In this document: piece after piece, positions 7,758-15,171 of the stretch
How the letters are laid out: each line of letters opens with the position of its first letter
Position numbering within the stretch: the first letter of the stretch is position 1
Assembly: GCA_040389445.1 (NCBI GenBank)
Contig: JAZJZX010000002.1
Location: forward strand, 372,001 to 436,000
Direction of reading: 5' to 3'
Length of the DNA stretch: 64,000 nucleotides
Source: UBA5189 sp040389445
Lineage (GTDB): Bacteria; Chloroflexota; Limnocylindria; Limnocylindrales; CSP1-4
Program-made: the position numbers and the translations under genes
The notes under the pieces: model-generated
Told to the model about the DNA's origin: nothing
Database searches by the model: none
Seen by the model: the letters and a program-made list of their open reading frames with translations, nothing else

Positions 7758-9244
7758 CGGCTACCCTCACCGTGCCCCGCAGCCCCGTCATCCGGCACGC
7801 CCCCAGTCACGCCCGGGTCCGCCGCCGCTTCGGGTTGCGGCGGGGATGCCGGAACGACCGTCGCGCTCGCAGGCGCGACCCTCCGGATCGACTTCCGGCG
7901 CACCCACAGTGCGACCACGACGACGACGCCGAGCGCCATGGCGATCAGCGGCAGGATCCCTGATCCCAGGTCTCCGGTTGATCCGCCGGGGTTCGAGCCG
8001 GGCGGCAACGAGGCCACGGGCGAGGCCGAAGGCGATTCCCCGGCCACGGTGCCCGGCGTCGGGGCGGCTCCGGCCCACCCGGCAGGCACCGGCCCCGGGG
8101 GCGCCGGCTGGGGTCCGAGGGGACTCGGGGTCGGTGCGCCGATCGAATCGAGCCAGGCCGCCTCGAAGCCGGCGACATCGGTGCCCAGCGCGGTCCTGAA
8201 CGCCTCATCGTCCGAAAGACCACCCCCGTACGACCGGACGAGCGTTACCATCGCATCTCGTCCGTATCGGTCGACGAGGAACGAGACGGCTGCGACGCTT
8301 TCCGAGTACGCCAGGAAGAACCGGTCCTGGGTGGTCGGAAATTGTGCCCCGATCGCGCGGAGCGGCATCAGGGTGCCCGCCTTCAGCGCGTCGCGAACCG
8401 CGCTTCGATCGCCCTTCCCATAGCCCTCGGAGAGGTACACCGCGATCCCCTCGTTGAGCCATCGCAATGGATAGTGGTAGGCGTTGCGAACGGCGGTGTC
8501 AAAGACCAGGTGCGTCAGCTCGTGCGGGATGACGATCCCGACCCACGGGTCGTCGACAGCATCGGGGCTGATGTTCGCAAACAGCGTCCGAATGTCAGGG
8601 TGGGCTTCGCCGCCGACGTTCTCCCGGGCGCCCGGGCCGATCACGTCGTAGAACGCGGTTCGATCGCCGTAGATGTAGAAGTCGATGGGATCCCGCTCGG
8701 TGACACCGAGCAGCGTCGCGACGGCGCGGACGGCCTCGTCGGCGATCTGCATTGCCCTCAAGCCAAAGGTCTGACCGCCGTCGACCCAGTGGACCGTGAC
8801 GAAGTCGCCGGTCACCGTCTTCCACGCAAACCGGGTGTCGTCGTAGCGAACCGTCGTCGACGGTCCCACGACGTTCGAGCCGTCCCGAAGCGTGAGCCGA
8901 AACCGTCCCGTGACATCCGTGTTCGGGAGCAGGAAGCCGCCCGGCGTCTCCAGGGTCCAGGTCAGCGTCGCCGGACCACTCGTGACGGTCGTCGGCACGT
9001 CGGCCACGATCGATCTCGTGGACCCCTCGAGATCGACGACCAGCTCCACCCGGGTGACGTCCGCCGCAAGGATGGCCGTGCCGGTGAACGTGATGCCCTC
9101 GAGAAACCGCACCGTCGCAGTCGGGGCACCCACCTCGGGCGAAGCTCCCTGGGCGACCTGAGGCGTCATGGCGACGGCTCCCAGCCCGAGGGCGACCGAC
9201 AACACCAGGCGCGCCCAGCGCCGACCGATCATGGTCATCGCCAT
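7754..9244 (-). CDS. Secreted, membrane-anchored gluzincin metallopeptidase (peptidase MA-like)
   Basis: 496 residues. A signal peptide (about 1-33, ending near VAQGA) is followed by an N-terminal beta domain (about 40-135), then a zinc-protease domain with HELTH at 241-245 and the third ligand in RWLNEG (Glu265), the gluzincin pattern. A Pro/Gly-rich linker precedes a C-terminal helix (about 425-445) and a basic tail, so the catalytic part should face outside. Substrates are unknown. Three in-frame ATGs (9244, 9238, 9232) sit at the end of the upstream gene; 9238 would give the ATGA overlap common in this genome. Confidence 0.85.
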   Translation of the reverse strand: MAMTMIGRRWARLVLSVALGLGAVAMTPQVAQGASPEVGAPTATVRFLEGITFTGTAILAADVTRVELVVDLEGSTRSIVADVPTTVTSGPATLTWTLETPGGFLLPNTDVTGRFRLTLRDGSNVVGPSTTVRYDDTRFAWKTVTGDFVTVHWVDGGQTFGLRAMQIADEAVRAVATLLGVTERDPIDFYIYGDRTAFYDVIGPGARENVGGEAHPDIRTLFANISPDAVDDPWVGIVIPHELTHLVFDTAVRNAYHYPLRWLNEGIAVYLSEGYGKGDRSAVRDALKAGTLMPLRAIGAQFPTTQDRFFLAYSESVAAVSFLVDRYGRDAMVTLVRSYGGGLSDDEAFRTALGTDVAGFEAAWLDSIGAPTPSPLGPQPAPPGPVPAGWAGAAPTPGTVAGESPSASPVASLPPGSNPGGSTGDLGSGILPLIAMALGVVVVVALWVRRKSIRRVAPASATVVPASPPQPEAAADPGVTGGVPDDGAAGHGEGSR

Positions 9245-10827
9245 GCGAGGCCCGCCAGTCGCAGAATGCCGAGCCCGTTCTGATCGGCCCCGAGCAACCC
9301 GTCGCGTGACAGCGCCCAGCCATCGCTGTAGGCCAGGGGCACCACCGGCGCCTCAGCCTGGACCACGGCGAGCGCCCGCTCATAGGCGGCCAGCGCCTCC
9401 ACCGGATCGCGCGTCCCCAGGGCGTCCGAGATCGCCTGATCGAAGGTCGGCGACGACCAGCGACCGTAGTTGTTCGAGCTGCCGGTCTCCAGGAGGACGC
9501 CGAGGAAATCGTTCGCACCCGGGTAGTCGGCGACCCATCCGAGGGACCACATGGCCGGAGGATCATCGTGGAGTCGACCGAAGTGGTCGCCCAGTTCCTC
9601 GAGGAGAACCGACACGCCAAGTTCGCGCCGAAGATCCTCCACGATGCCTTCCGCGGTGCCGATTCCTCCGGCGGCGAAGGTGACGGCCGGGAACCCGACT
9701 CCGCCCGGATAGCCCGCCTCCGCCAGCAGCCGCCGCGCCGAGGCCGGATCGTATGCCGGAAGCCAGTTCCGATCGCCCCCGCCCGGGATCCCCGGCGGGA
9801 CCATGCTGTCGGCCGCCGTCGCGTCGCCCGACGAGGCGAGTTCCGTGATCCGCTTCCAGTCCACGGCCGCGGCGAACGCGCGTCGCACCCGAACATCGTC
9901 GAACGGTGGCCGAGTCGTGGTGAAGCCGATGAACGTGAGGGACAGCGAGGGAACCAGGCGGAGTTGCGGTCCGAGGGTCTGGTCATACCGAATCCAGGCT
10001 GCGTCCGCGGAGCCGATCGTCGCGTAGTCGACATCGCCTGCTTCAAAGGCCGAGACGGGACTGCGACCTCCGAGCGAGGTCACGAGGTGGACTGTGGAGA
10101 TCGGCGCCGGCCCGGCCCAGTACCGGGGATTCGCCTTGAGCGTGAACTCGGTGTCCAACGTCGCGTCGATCACGTACGCGCCGCTGCTCGGAACGCCCGG
10201 GCGATCCACCGAGGACCCATCGCGCCATACCTGCGCCGGAACCACCCCGAAGGTCGGACTCGAAACGATCGACGGAAAGTCGGCCCCGGGTCGCTCCAGA
10301 TCCACGATCACGTCGAGGCCATCGGCGCGAAGACCGACGGCCGCCGGATCCGTTGCGCGACCCGCCAGATGCTCGGCCGCACCCCGGACGTCCAGCAGCA
10401 ACGATGCCAGTTGCGAGGGGCGCTTCGGGTCGATGATCCGAAGCCAGCTCGCCACGACGTCCTCGGCCGTCAGGGAAGCTCCATCCGAGAACACGAGTCC
10501 GGGGCGCAGGTGAAAGACGATCCGCCGCCCATCGTCCGAAACATCCCAGGACTCGGCCAGCGCCGGACGAAGGGTGAGTCCGAGATCGAACGCGGTCAAC
10601 GATTCGTACAACTGCGCCGAGTACGCGGCCGATCCGATGTCGCTCTGGAGGGCCGGATCGAGCGTGGTGGGGTCGCCGGCCGGAATCGTGACCTCGGTCT
10701 GCGCGGCCCCTCGTGCGACCGGGCTCAACGGACCGCCGCCGACGGCACCGATGATGATTGCCATCGCGGCCACGATGATCAGCGGCCCTCGAGTCCGCCC
10801 CAGCCATGCGGTATTCAGGGTAGCCAC
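9235..10827 (-). CDS. ABC transporter solute-binding protein, family 5 (oligopeptide type)
   Basis: About 530 residues. A hydrophobic N-terminal signal (LIIVAAMAIIIGAVGG) precedes the mature part with GDPTTLDPALQSD, LAESWDVSDDGRRIVFHLRPG and FSDGASLTAEDVV, which are the hallmarks of DppA/OppA-type binding proteins for peptides, nickel or sugars. No permease or ATPase gene is next to it, so it is an orphan binding protein or works with a transporter encoded elsewhere. An upstream ATG at 10914 would add 29 basic residues and overlap the 52-aa ORF extensively; GTG 10827 is preferred because the signal peptide starts there. Confidence 0.85.
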   Translation of the reverse strand: MATLNTAWLGRTRGPLIIVAAMAIIIGAVGGGPLSPVARGAAQTEVTIPAGDPTTLDPALQSDIGSAAYSAQLYESLTAFDLGLTLRPALAESWDVSDDGRRIVFHLRPGLVFSDGASLTAEDVVASWLRIIDPKRPSQLASLLLDVRGAAEHLAGRATDPAAVGLRADGLDVIVDLERPGADFPSIVSSPTFGVVPAQVWRDGSSVDRPGVPSSGAYVIDATLDTEFTLKANPRYWAGPAPISTVHLVTSLGGRSPVSAFEAGDVDYATIGSADAAWIRYDQTLGPQLRLVPSLSLTFIGFTTTRPPFDDVRVRRAFAAAVDWKRITELASSGDATAADSMVPPGIPGGGDRNWLPAYDPASARRLLAEAGYPGGVGFPAVTFAAGGIGTAEGIVEDLRRELGVSVLLEELGDHFGRLHDDPPAMWSLGWVADYPGANDFLGVLLETGSSNNYGRWSSPTFDQAISDALGTRDPVEALAAYERALAVVQAEAPVVPLAYSDGWALSRDGLLGADQNGLGILRLAGLAWR

Positions 10828-10973
10828 CAGCCGGGCCCGCGAACGGTACCGTCCACCTCGACCAGACGAACGGGCTGAACCACCGGCACGGCGATCCGTG
10901 ATCGCGTGCCCCATACGTAGCGGTCACCGGAGAACCCGAACAGCAGGGCCGCGACACAGACAAATCGACGCAT
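10815..10973 (-). CDS. Small ORF at operon head, 52 aa, leaderless
   Basis: I do not recognise this protein. It opens with a short basic-hydrophobic stretch (MRRFVCVAALLFGF, a possible signal or anchor) and then a non-repetitive hydrophilic part ending GPGWWLP. A perfect TATACT hexamer ends 6 nt before its ATG, the same geometry as at other operon starts here, which is the main reason to call it coding. Its end overlaps the likely GTG start of the solute-binding protein by 13 nt, so it could act as a translated leader or be a short exported peptide in its own right. It might instead be only the accident of a transcription start on an ATG. Confidence 0.5.
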   Translation of the reverse strand: MRRFVCVAALLFGFSGDRYVWGTRSRIAVPVVQPVRLVEVDGTVRGPGWWLP

Positions 10974-10979
10974 GGCCGG

Positions 10980-10985
10980 AGTATA
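10980..10985 (-). promoter_or_regulatory. -10 box TATACT for leaderless transcript
   Basis: TATACT followed by six bases (CCGGCC) and then the ATG at 10973. With a normal 6-7 nt distance from the -10 box the transcript would begin on the A of the start codon. It would drive the whole operon down to the amidohydrolase. No clear -35 hexamer is visible. The rest of the gap (10986-11141) holds no ORF that I can support. Confidence 0.65.
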
Positions 10986-11064
10986 GGGTCGCCCCCGCCG
11001 AGTCCGGGTCGATCCGGTTCCGTCTGGCGAGCGCCGGGAATCAGGGAGACCCCGCGTCGCGCAC

Positions 11065-11080
11065 CGCCGGGGGAACGGCG
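11065..11080 (-). terminator. Weak stem-loop after the glycosyltransferase gene
   Basis: CGCCG, a six-base loop and CGGCG form a 5-bp GC stem about 100 nt downstream of the stop at 11179. There is no T run, so intrinsic termination is uncertain; it could be a transcript-end hairpin or chance in GC-rich DNA. Confidence 0.2.
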
Positions 11081-11141
11081 CAACGACACGGGGCCTCTTG
11101 GGTACAGCAACGAACCGGATCTGGATTCGTTAGGGTCGGAG

Positions 11142-11179
11142 CACCAGGACGCGCCCGATTCACCAGGCCGCGCCCGATT
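11142..11179. repeat. Tandem 19-bp direct repeat, two units
   Basis: Units at 11142-11160 and 11161-11179 are identical except one base (A at 11150-1 versus C at 11168, i.e. CACCAGG[A/C]CGCGCCCGATT). The second unit ends on the first base of the TGA stop of the glycosyltransferase gene. It looks like a recent duplication just outside the coding region, perhaps by slippage, and could change in number between strains. Confidence 0.85.
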
Positions 11180-12147
11180 CAGCTGCGCTGCTCCACGGCG
11201 AGGAGATCCTGTCGATCCCGAAACCGCTCGAGGAGCCGGTAGAAGTTCCGTTTCGCCTGCCGAACCGATACGGGATCAGCCGGATCGGGCAGCGAAGCAG
11301 CTTCTCCGAACCGGACCGGGGCGCCCGCAACGACGACGGCACGACGCGGCGGCAGGACTCCCTGCGCGGGGCTTCCTGCTCGCAGCGTCAGGCTCCACCA
11401 GGTATCGAGATGTCTCGGGTGTGAGAAGGCCTCATCGATCGGGGCAGCGGCGAGACCATCCTCCCGGCGAAACGCCAGCGCGCCGGCTGCGATCACCGTC
11501 GCGTCGGCACCGGTTGCCACATCCTGGTACGTCCGCAGGTCGACCGTCGTGCGACCTCGCACCCCGGCGACCGCGACGGTGCGATCGGCGAGGGCCGAAG
11601 CGAGGCTCGGGACAATGTCGCCGGTCGGCTCGACCCCCGGGTCAACGAGGATGATGATCGTGCCGGTTGCCCGTCGCAAAGCAATGTTGAGGCTCGCGCC
11701 GGCGCCAAGCGTAACGGCAGTCCGGACCACCTCGATGTCCATCGGAAGGGCACGGAGCTGGGCCTCGAGAGACGGTGACGGGCCGTCCACGATCACGAGA
11801 ACCTGGTCGTCCTCGCCTCGGTGCGCTCTCAGGCCGGCGATCGTCGGGTCGAGTGTCTCGCAGGCGTCCGACGCCACGACCACCAGGGTCGCCCGCGCCG
11901 TTGCAGGTTCCGCCATCCGACTCGGCACCGCCGCTGACCGCCCGTAGCGGATCACGGCGCCATCGATTGCATCCGGCGGAGCAGCGATCTCCAGACGGAA
12001 ACTCGTGCCTCGGTCGATCACGCGCCATCCGGCAGCCTCGATCTGCGCGCGAAGACGATCGGCCTCGTCCCAGCGATGGTCTGCCCGCGCGGCCGACCGG
12101 GCGTGGGCAGCGTCGAGGATCGGCTGCGGGACGTAGGGCCGGTTCAC
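11179..12147 (-). CDS. Fusion: CysS C-terminal-like mini-domain + GT-A glycosyltransferase-like domain
   Basis: 322 residues. Residues 1-52 (AARADHRWDEADRLR then AAGWRVIDRG) closely follow the C-terminal tail of cysteinyl-tRNA synthetase, where R-x-x-A-x-x-x-x-x-W/F-x-x-A-D-x-[IL]-R and G-x-x-[VI]-x-D are conserved. From about 85 a Rossmann-like GT-A region follows (ATLVVVASD, VLVIVDG, GAGASLNIALRRATG, IILVDPGVEP). In GT2 enzymes the last segment is usually N/D-P-D-V-E-P with a metal-binding Asp; here it is Gly, so activity is uncertain. The gene overlaps the DinB-like gene as GTGA. I infer a fold from pattern matching; the role is unknown. Confidence 0.6.
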   Translation of the reverse strand: MNRPYVPQPILDAAHARSAARADHRWDEADRLRAQIEAAGWRVIDRGTSFRLEIAAPPDAIDGAVIRYGRSAAVPSRMAEPATARATLVVVASDACETLDPTIAGLRAHRGEDDQVLVIVDGPSPSLEAQLRALPMDIEVVRTAVTLGAGASLNIALRRATGTIIILVDPGVEPTGDIVPSLASALADRTVAVAGVRGRTTVDLRTYQDVATGADATVIAAGALAFRREDGLAAAPIDEAFSHPRHLDTWWSLTLRAGSPAQGVLPPRRAVVVAGAPVRFGEAASLPDPADPVSVRQAKRNFYRLLERFRDRQDLLAVEQRS

Positions 12148-12650
12148 CCGGAACCAGGTCCGCGGTAGGGCGCCTGGAGATCGACGTCACCGACGAATTC
12201 CGGGCGGTCCGGGTGATCCAGCAGTTGCCGGATGGCCAGGACTTCACCCGTGTGGAACCAGTAGTGGTAGATGACGCGAAGCAGCGCGCTGCCGATGAGA
12301 CGGGGCGGCGTTCCGAGCAGAGAGCGCTGCATTGCGCCCTCGTCCAGCCCGTCCAGCACCGGGTCGGCCGCAGTCGTGACCGTATCCCAGGCCTCCAGCA
12401 TCGCGCGCAGCGATGGCGTCGCCGCCGGACCGCCGTTGGCGGCGATGGTGTTGAGGGCCGGTACGGGGGTCATGTCCGCCAGCCGCGTGAGCCAGTAGCG
12501 CTGTTCATGCCAGGCCATGTGCGCCACGATCCAGCCGATGGAGTTCATCGGCTCGAAGCGGCGTGCTCCATCGCTCTCCGGGACACCTCGCAGGCCGCGA
12601 CGCCACTCCGACCGGGTGAATCGCAGCTGTTCAACCAGGGGATGGCTCAC
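12144..12650 (-). CDS. DinB-like / DUF664-type four-helix protein
   Basis: 168 residues, helical, with the metal-binding pattern of the DinB/YfiT superfamily: IVAHMAWHEQRYW (first His region) and IYHYWFHTGE (C-terminal His pair). Family members are putative metal-dependent thiol transferases or hydrolases; the name comes from the damage-inducible Bacillus gene, not from polymerase IV. It begins with GTG, overlapping the upstream stop as GTGA, and its own stop overlaps the next start the same way, so three genes are coupled. The substrate is unknown. Confidence 0.75.
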   Translation of the reverse strand: MSHPLVEQLRFTRSEWRRGLRGVPESDGARRFEPMNSIGWIVAHMAWHEQRYWLTRLADMTPVPALNTIAANGGPAATPSLRAMLEAWDTVTTAADPVLDGLDEGAMQRSLLGTPPRLIGSALLRVIYHYWFHTGEVLAIRQLLDHPDRPEFVGDVDLQAPYRGPGSG

Positions 12651-13075
12651 GACGCGCCCCCGAGGTCGGCGAGGACCCGGACGAGTGCCGCGTAGACCGC
12701 GGGTCCGGACGCCATGGGCAGGTCAAGGCGCAGTGTTGCGGACTCGGTCAGCATCGGGTTGTAGGGCGCACCCATGGCTCCCGGCGCGGACCGGAAATCG
12801 GTCCGAATGAGCACCACCGGTTTCTTCCCGTACGCGTACCCGCACTCCCAGGCCGTCCCGGAATCGGGATCCGGACCGTCCATCACGGCCACCACGCACT
12901 CGGCCCAATCGAGCCCTGCCACATCGGTCGCGAAGATATCGGCCGCGCTCTTGCCATGCTCCTGGTCCTGTGGCACGAAGACCTCGTGACCCGCGCCGCG
13001 CAGGGCGAGGACCAACTCCTGGTTCCAGGTACGCTCGGCCGAGGTGAAGAGCGGCCCGGCGAAGTAGACCTTCAT
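12647..13075 (-). CDS. Nucleoside 2-deoxyribosyltransferase-like protein
   Basis: 142 residues, the normal size. It opens with MKVYFAGPLF, the family start, and contains CVVAVMDGPDPDSGTAWECGYAYG, in which the Glu of the W-E-C-G-Y segment matches the nucleophile of deoxyribosyltransferases (usually G-T-x-x-E-x-G-x-A). The enzyme swaps or hydrolyses the base on 2'-deoxynucleosides or their 5'-phosphates. ATG 13075 is chosen because the fold begins there and GATACT lies exactly 6 nt upstream. It heads a three-gene operon. Confidence 0.85.
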   Translation of the reverse strand: MKVYFAGPLFTSAERTWNQELVLALRGAGHEVFVPQDQEHGKSAADIFATDVAGLDWAECVVAVMDGPDPDSGTAWECGYAYGKKPVVLIRTDFRSAPGAMGAPYNPMLTESATLRLDLPMASGPAVYAALVRVLADLGGAS

Positions 13076-13081
13076 GACGGA

Positions 13082-13087
13082 AGTATC
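13082..13087 (-). promoter_or_regulatory. -10 box GATACT for leaderless transcript
   Basis: GATACT, six bases, then the ATG at 13075. No ribosome site fits in the space, so a leaderless mRNA for the deoxyribosyltransferase operon is inferred. Confidence 0.55.
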
Positions 13088-13148
13088 GTCGCCCGCCGAC
13101 GGATCGTCGCGGGGCACCCGGATGGCGGCGTGGCGGGCGCGCCGGAAC

Positions 13149-13224
13149 TGGCGCCCCCGGACGGATTCGAACCGCCGACGCCAGCCTTAGGACGGCTGCG
13201 CTCTATCCACTGAGCTACGGGGGC
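13149..13224 (-). tRNA. tRNA-Arg (anticodon CCU)
   Basis: Cloverleaf of 76 nt including an encoded CCA. Acceptor GCCCCCG pairs with CGGGGGC; the D arm is GCTC/GAGC; the anticodon stem CAGCC/GGCTG holds the loop GTCCTAA with anticodon CCT; the T arm has TTCGAAT. It reads AGG codons. It sits alone between divergent operons. Confidence 0.95.
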
Positions 13225-13285
13225 GTGCGGCCATCGTAACCGACAGCGTGGTCGTTCCTCGGGAGCCCCCCAACCCTTCCCGTTG

Positions 13286-13291
13286 TACGAT
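13286..13291 (+). promoter_or_regulatory. -10 box TACGAT for leaderless transcript
   Basis: TACGAT, six bases, then the GTG at 13298 of the CGLC redox protein. It drives the three-gene thiol operon on the plus strand. Confidence 0.55.
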
Positions 13292-13297
13292 CGGCCC

Positions 13298-13627
13298 GTG
13301 ACGGCTCCCCTCCCCGATCTCGTGCTGTACACCCGTCCTGGATGCGGACTGTGTGACGAAGCGCGACGCGCCATCGCCGTGCTGGTCGCCGACCGTGCCG
13401 CGCGGGGGCTGGCGACGCCCGCCGTCCTTGAACGCGATATCGACGAGGACCCCGACCTGCACCGGGCGCTGTTCGACCGCATCCCCGTCATCGAACTCGG
13501 ATCGGGTCGGCTGGAGCTCGCCACGAGCGTCGCTCGCCTGCGACGCCTCTTCGCGGACATCCTGGACACCGCTGCGATCGATCCGGGCAAGGCCGGTCCC
13601 GTCTCCGCGGCGCAGAACGGTCGCTGA
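13298..13627 (+). CDS. Glutaredoxin-like thioredoxin-fold protein (DUF836 type)
   Basis: 109 residues with a thioredoxin-fold start (LVLYTRPGCGLCDEA, redox CGLC at 16-19) and the cis-proline in RIPVIEL. Small proteins of this type reduce or shuttle disulfides in the cytoplasm. It is the first gene of an operon with CcdA and a TlpA-like protein, so it may feed electrons into CcdA from the inside, although thioredoxin normally does that. GTG 13298 is used; a TTG at 13283 overlaps the promoter hexamer. The C-terminal 20 residues are low in structure. Confidence 0.8.
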   Translation: MTAPLPDLVLYTRPGCGLCDEARRAIAVLVADRAARGLATPAVLERDIDEDPDLHRALFDRIPVIELGSGRLELATSVARLRRLFADILDTAAIDPGKAGPVSAAQNGR

Positions 13628-13629
13628 CC

Positions 13630-14451
13630 ATGGGCGCGGAATTGTCCATCGCCGTCGCCATCGGAGCGGGCCTCCTCAGCTTTGCGTCGCCGTGCGTCCT
13701 CCCCCTCGTGCCCGCGTACGTCGGGCAGCTCAGCGCGGTCGCGGTCGTGGGCAGGAGCGATGCCACGGTGACGCGCTGGCTGGCCGTCCGACATGCGCTC
13801 GCCTATGTCTCGGGGTTTGGAGCGGTGTTCACCCTGCTGGGCATCACGGCGACCTATCTCGCCGGTCCGCTCGTTGACTTCCTGCCGCTCCTCCGTCAGA
13901 TCGGGGGCGTGGTGCTGATCCTCCTGGGCCTCAATCTGGCGGGACTCCTCAGAATCCCCGCCCTGGACCGGAGCTGGCGCCCGCTCGATGCCGGTGCGGC
14001 CGGCTCGCTGGCCACCGCCACCGGCACGATGTCGCTGGCGAGCCCGGGGGTCGCGTTCGACGCCCGGCGCTTCGGCGATCGGCTCGGTGGTCGGATCGTG
14101 AGCGCGCGGGGCGGCTGGCTGGCGTCCTTCGGGCTCGGCGCGATCTTCGCGATCGGCTGGACCCCCTGCATCGGCATCATCCTCGGCGGGATCCTGACCA
14201 TGGCCGCCACCAGCGGCAGCGTCGGCCAGGGCCTGATCCTGCTCGTGGCGTACACGCTCGGACTCGGCCTCCCGTTCATCCTGATTGCCGCCGCCTACGA
14301 CCGATCGCCGATCCTGATCCGGCCCCTCCTGCGCCACGGTCGTGCCGTCGCCGTCGTGGGTGGGCTGCTTGTGGCCCTGATCGGCGTCGCGATGCTGATG
14401 AACTGGCTGGCCCTGCTCGCCCGGTTCGTTCCGTTCAACACGTCGATCTGA
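13630..14451 (+). CDS. ccdA: CcdA-type thiol-disulfide transmembrane transporter
   Basis: 273 residues with six to seven membrane helices. The two redox cysteines are in FASPCVLPLVPAYVG (helix 1) and GWTPCIGIILGG (helix 4), the standard CcdA pattern. The protein moves reducing power from cytoplasmic thioredoxin to outside disulfide proteins, for cytochrome c maturation or other thiol chemistry. The loop between helices 3 and 4 is about 45 residues longer than in small CcdA proteins. It lies 2 nt after the CGLC protein and 6 nt before the TlpA-like gene, so all three should act together. Confidence 0.9.
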   Translation: MGAELSIAVAIGAGLLSFASPCVLPLVPAYVGQLSAVAVVGRSDATVTRWLAVRHALAYVSGFGAVFTLLGITATYLAGPLVDFLPLLRQIGGVVLILLGLNLAGLLRIPALDRSWRPLDAGAAGSLATATGTMSLASPGVAFDARRFGDRLGGRIVSARGGWLASFGLGAIFAIGWTPCIGIILGGILTMAATSGSVGQGLILLVAYTLGLGLPFILIAAAYDRSPILIRPLLRHGRAVAVVGGLLVALIGVAMLMNWLALLARFVPFNTSI

Positions 14452-14457
14452 CCGGCC

Positions 14458-15144
14458 TTGAGCGACGATCCAGGCGGCGATGAGGCCATCCGCGTCCCCG
14501 CACCGACCCGGCCCCGGCGCGGCGTTGGACCGTTCAGCCTTCGCCAGGTTGCCGGCGCGCTCGGCGCGGTCGTGGTCAGTGCCGTCGTCCTGACCCTCGC
14601 CACCGCTCCACTCGGTACGACCGGGCCCGGGTTGCCGAACCCCGTCGCCTCGGCGTACCTGTTGCGGTCTGCGATCCCCGGCCTGCAGGTCGGCCAGCTG
14701 GCCCCTGAGTTGACGGGGACCACCGACGATGGATCAGCCTTCGCCCTCAAGGATCTCGACGGGCGGCCGGTGCGGCTTGCGGATTTCAAGGGCCGTCTGG
14801 TCTGGCTCAACTTCTGGGCCAGCTGGTGCCCTCCGTGTCAGGCGGAGACACCCACCCTTCGCGCCATGGACCGGCAGTACCGCGATCGGGGGCTGTCGCT
14901 GATCGCCGTCCAGGTGCAGCAAACGGTCGAGGATGGCCGCACCTATGCGTCGAAGTACGACCTCGAGTTCATCATCGGTGCGGACGTGAGCGCTGCGATC
15001 TTCCGCACCTATCGCGTCTTTGCGCTGCCGACGCAGTTCTTCATCGATCCGGACGGCATCATCCGGACCGTGATCAACGGCCCCGTTGAAGCGGGTCCCG
15101 CCCAGCGGTTGATCGAGAGCCTCCTGCCGCCGCCGGCGCCGTAG
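14458..15144 (+). CDS. TlpA/ResA-like membrane-anchored thioredoxin
   Basis: 228 residues: a short cytoplasmic tail, one membrane helix (about 31-50), then a thioredoxin domain outside the cell with FWASWCPPCQAE (WCPPC at 123-127) and the cis-proline in ALPTQFFIDPDG. It takes electrons from CcdA and reduces outside disulfides, such as apocytochrome c haem-binding cysteines. The TTG start at 14458 follows CcdA by 6 nt. No cytochrome c genes are in the window, so the target is open. Confidence 0.9.
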   Translation: MSDDPGGDEAIRVPAPTRPRRGVGPFSLRQVAGALGAVVVSAVVLTLATAPLGTTGPGLPNPVASAYLLRSAIPGLQVGQLAPELTGTTDDGSAFALKDLDGRPVRLADFKGRLVWLNFWASWCPPCQAETPTLRAMDRQYRDRGLSLIAVQVQQTVEDGRTYASKYDLEFIIGADVSAAIFRTYRVFALPTQFFIDPDGIIRTVINGPVEAGPAQRLIESLLPPPAP

Positions 15145-15171
15145 CGCGTCCCGCGTGCCCCGGCCCGCTCC

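Noticed and set aside
794..8423. Very long plus-strand ORFs (for example 794-2425, 3185-4594, 6108-8423)
   Set aside because: They lie opposite well-recognised minus-strand genes, are extremely Arg/Pro/Gly-rich and show no family motif; such frames stay open by chance in GC-rich DNA.
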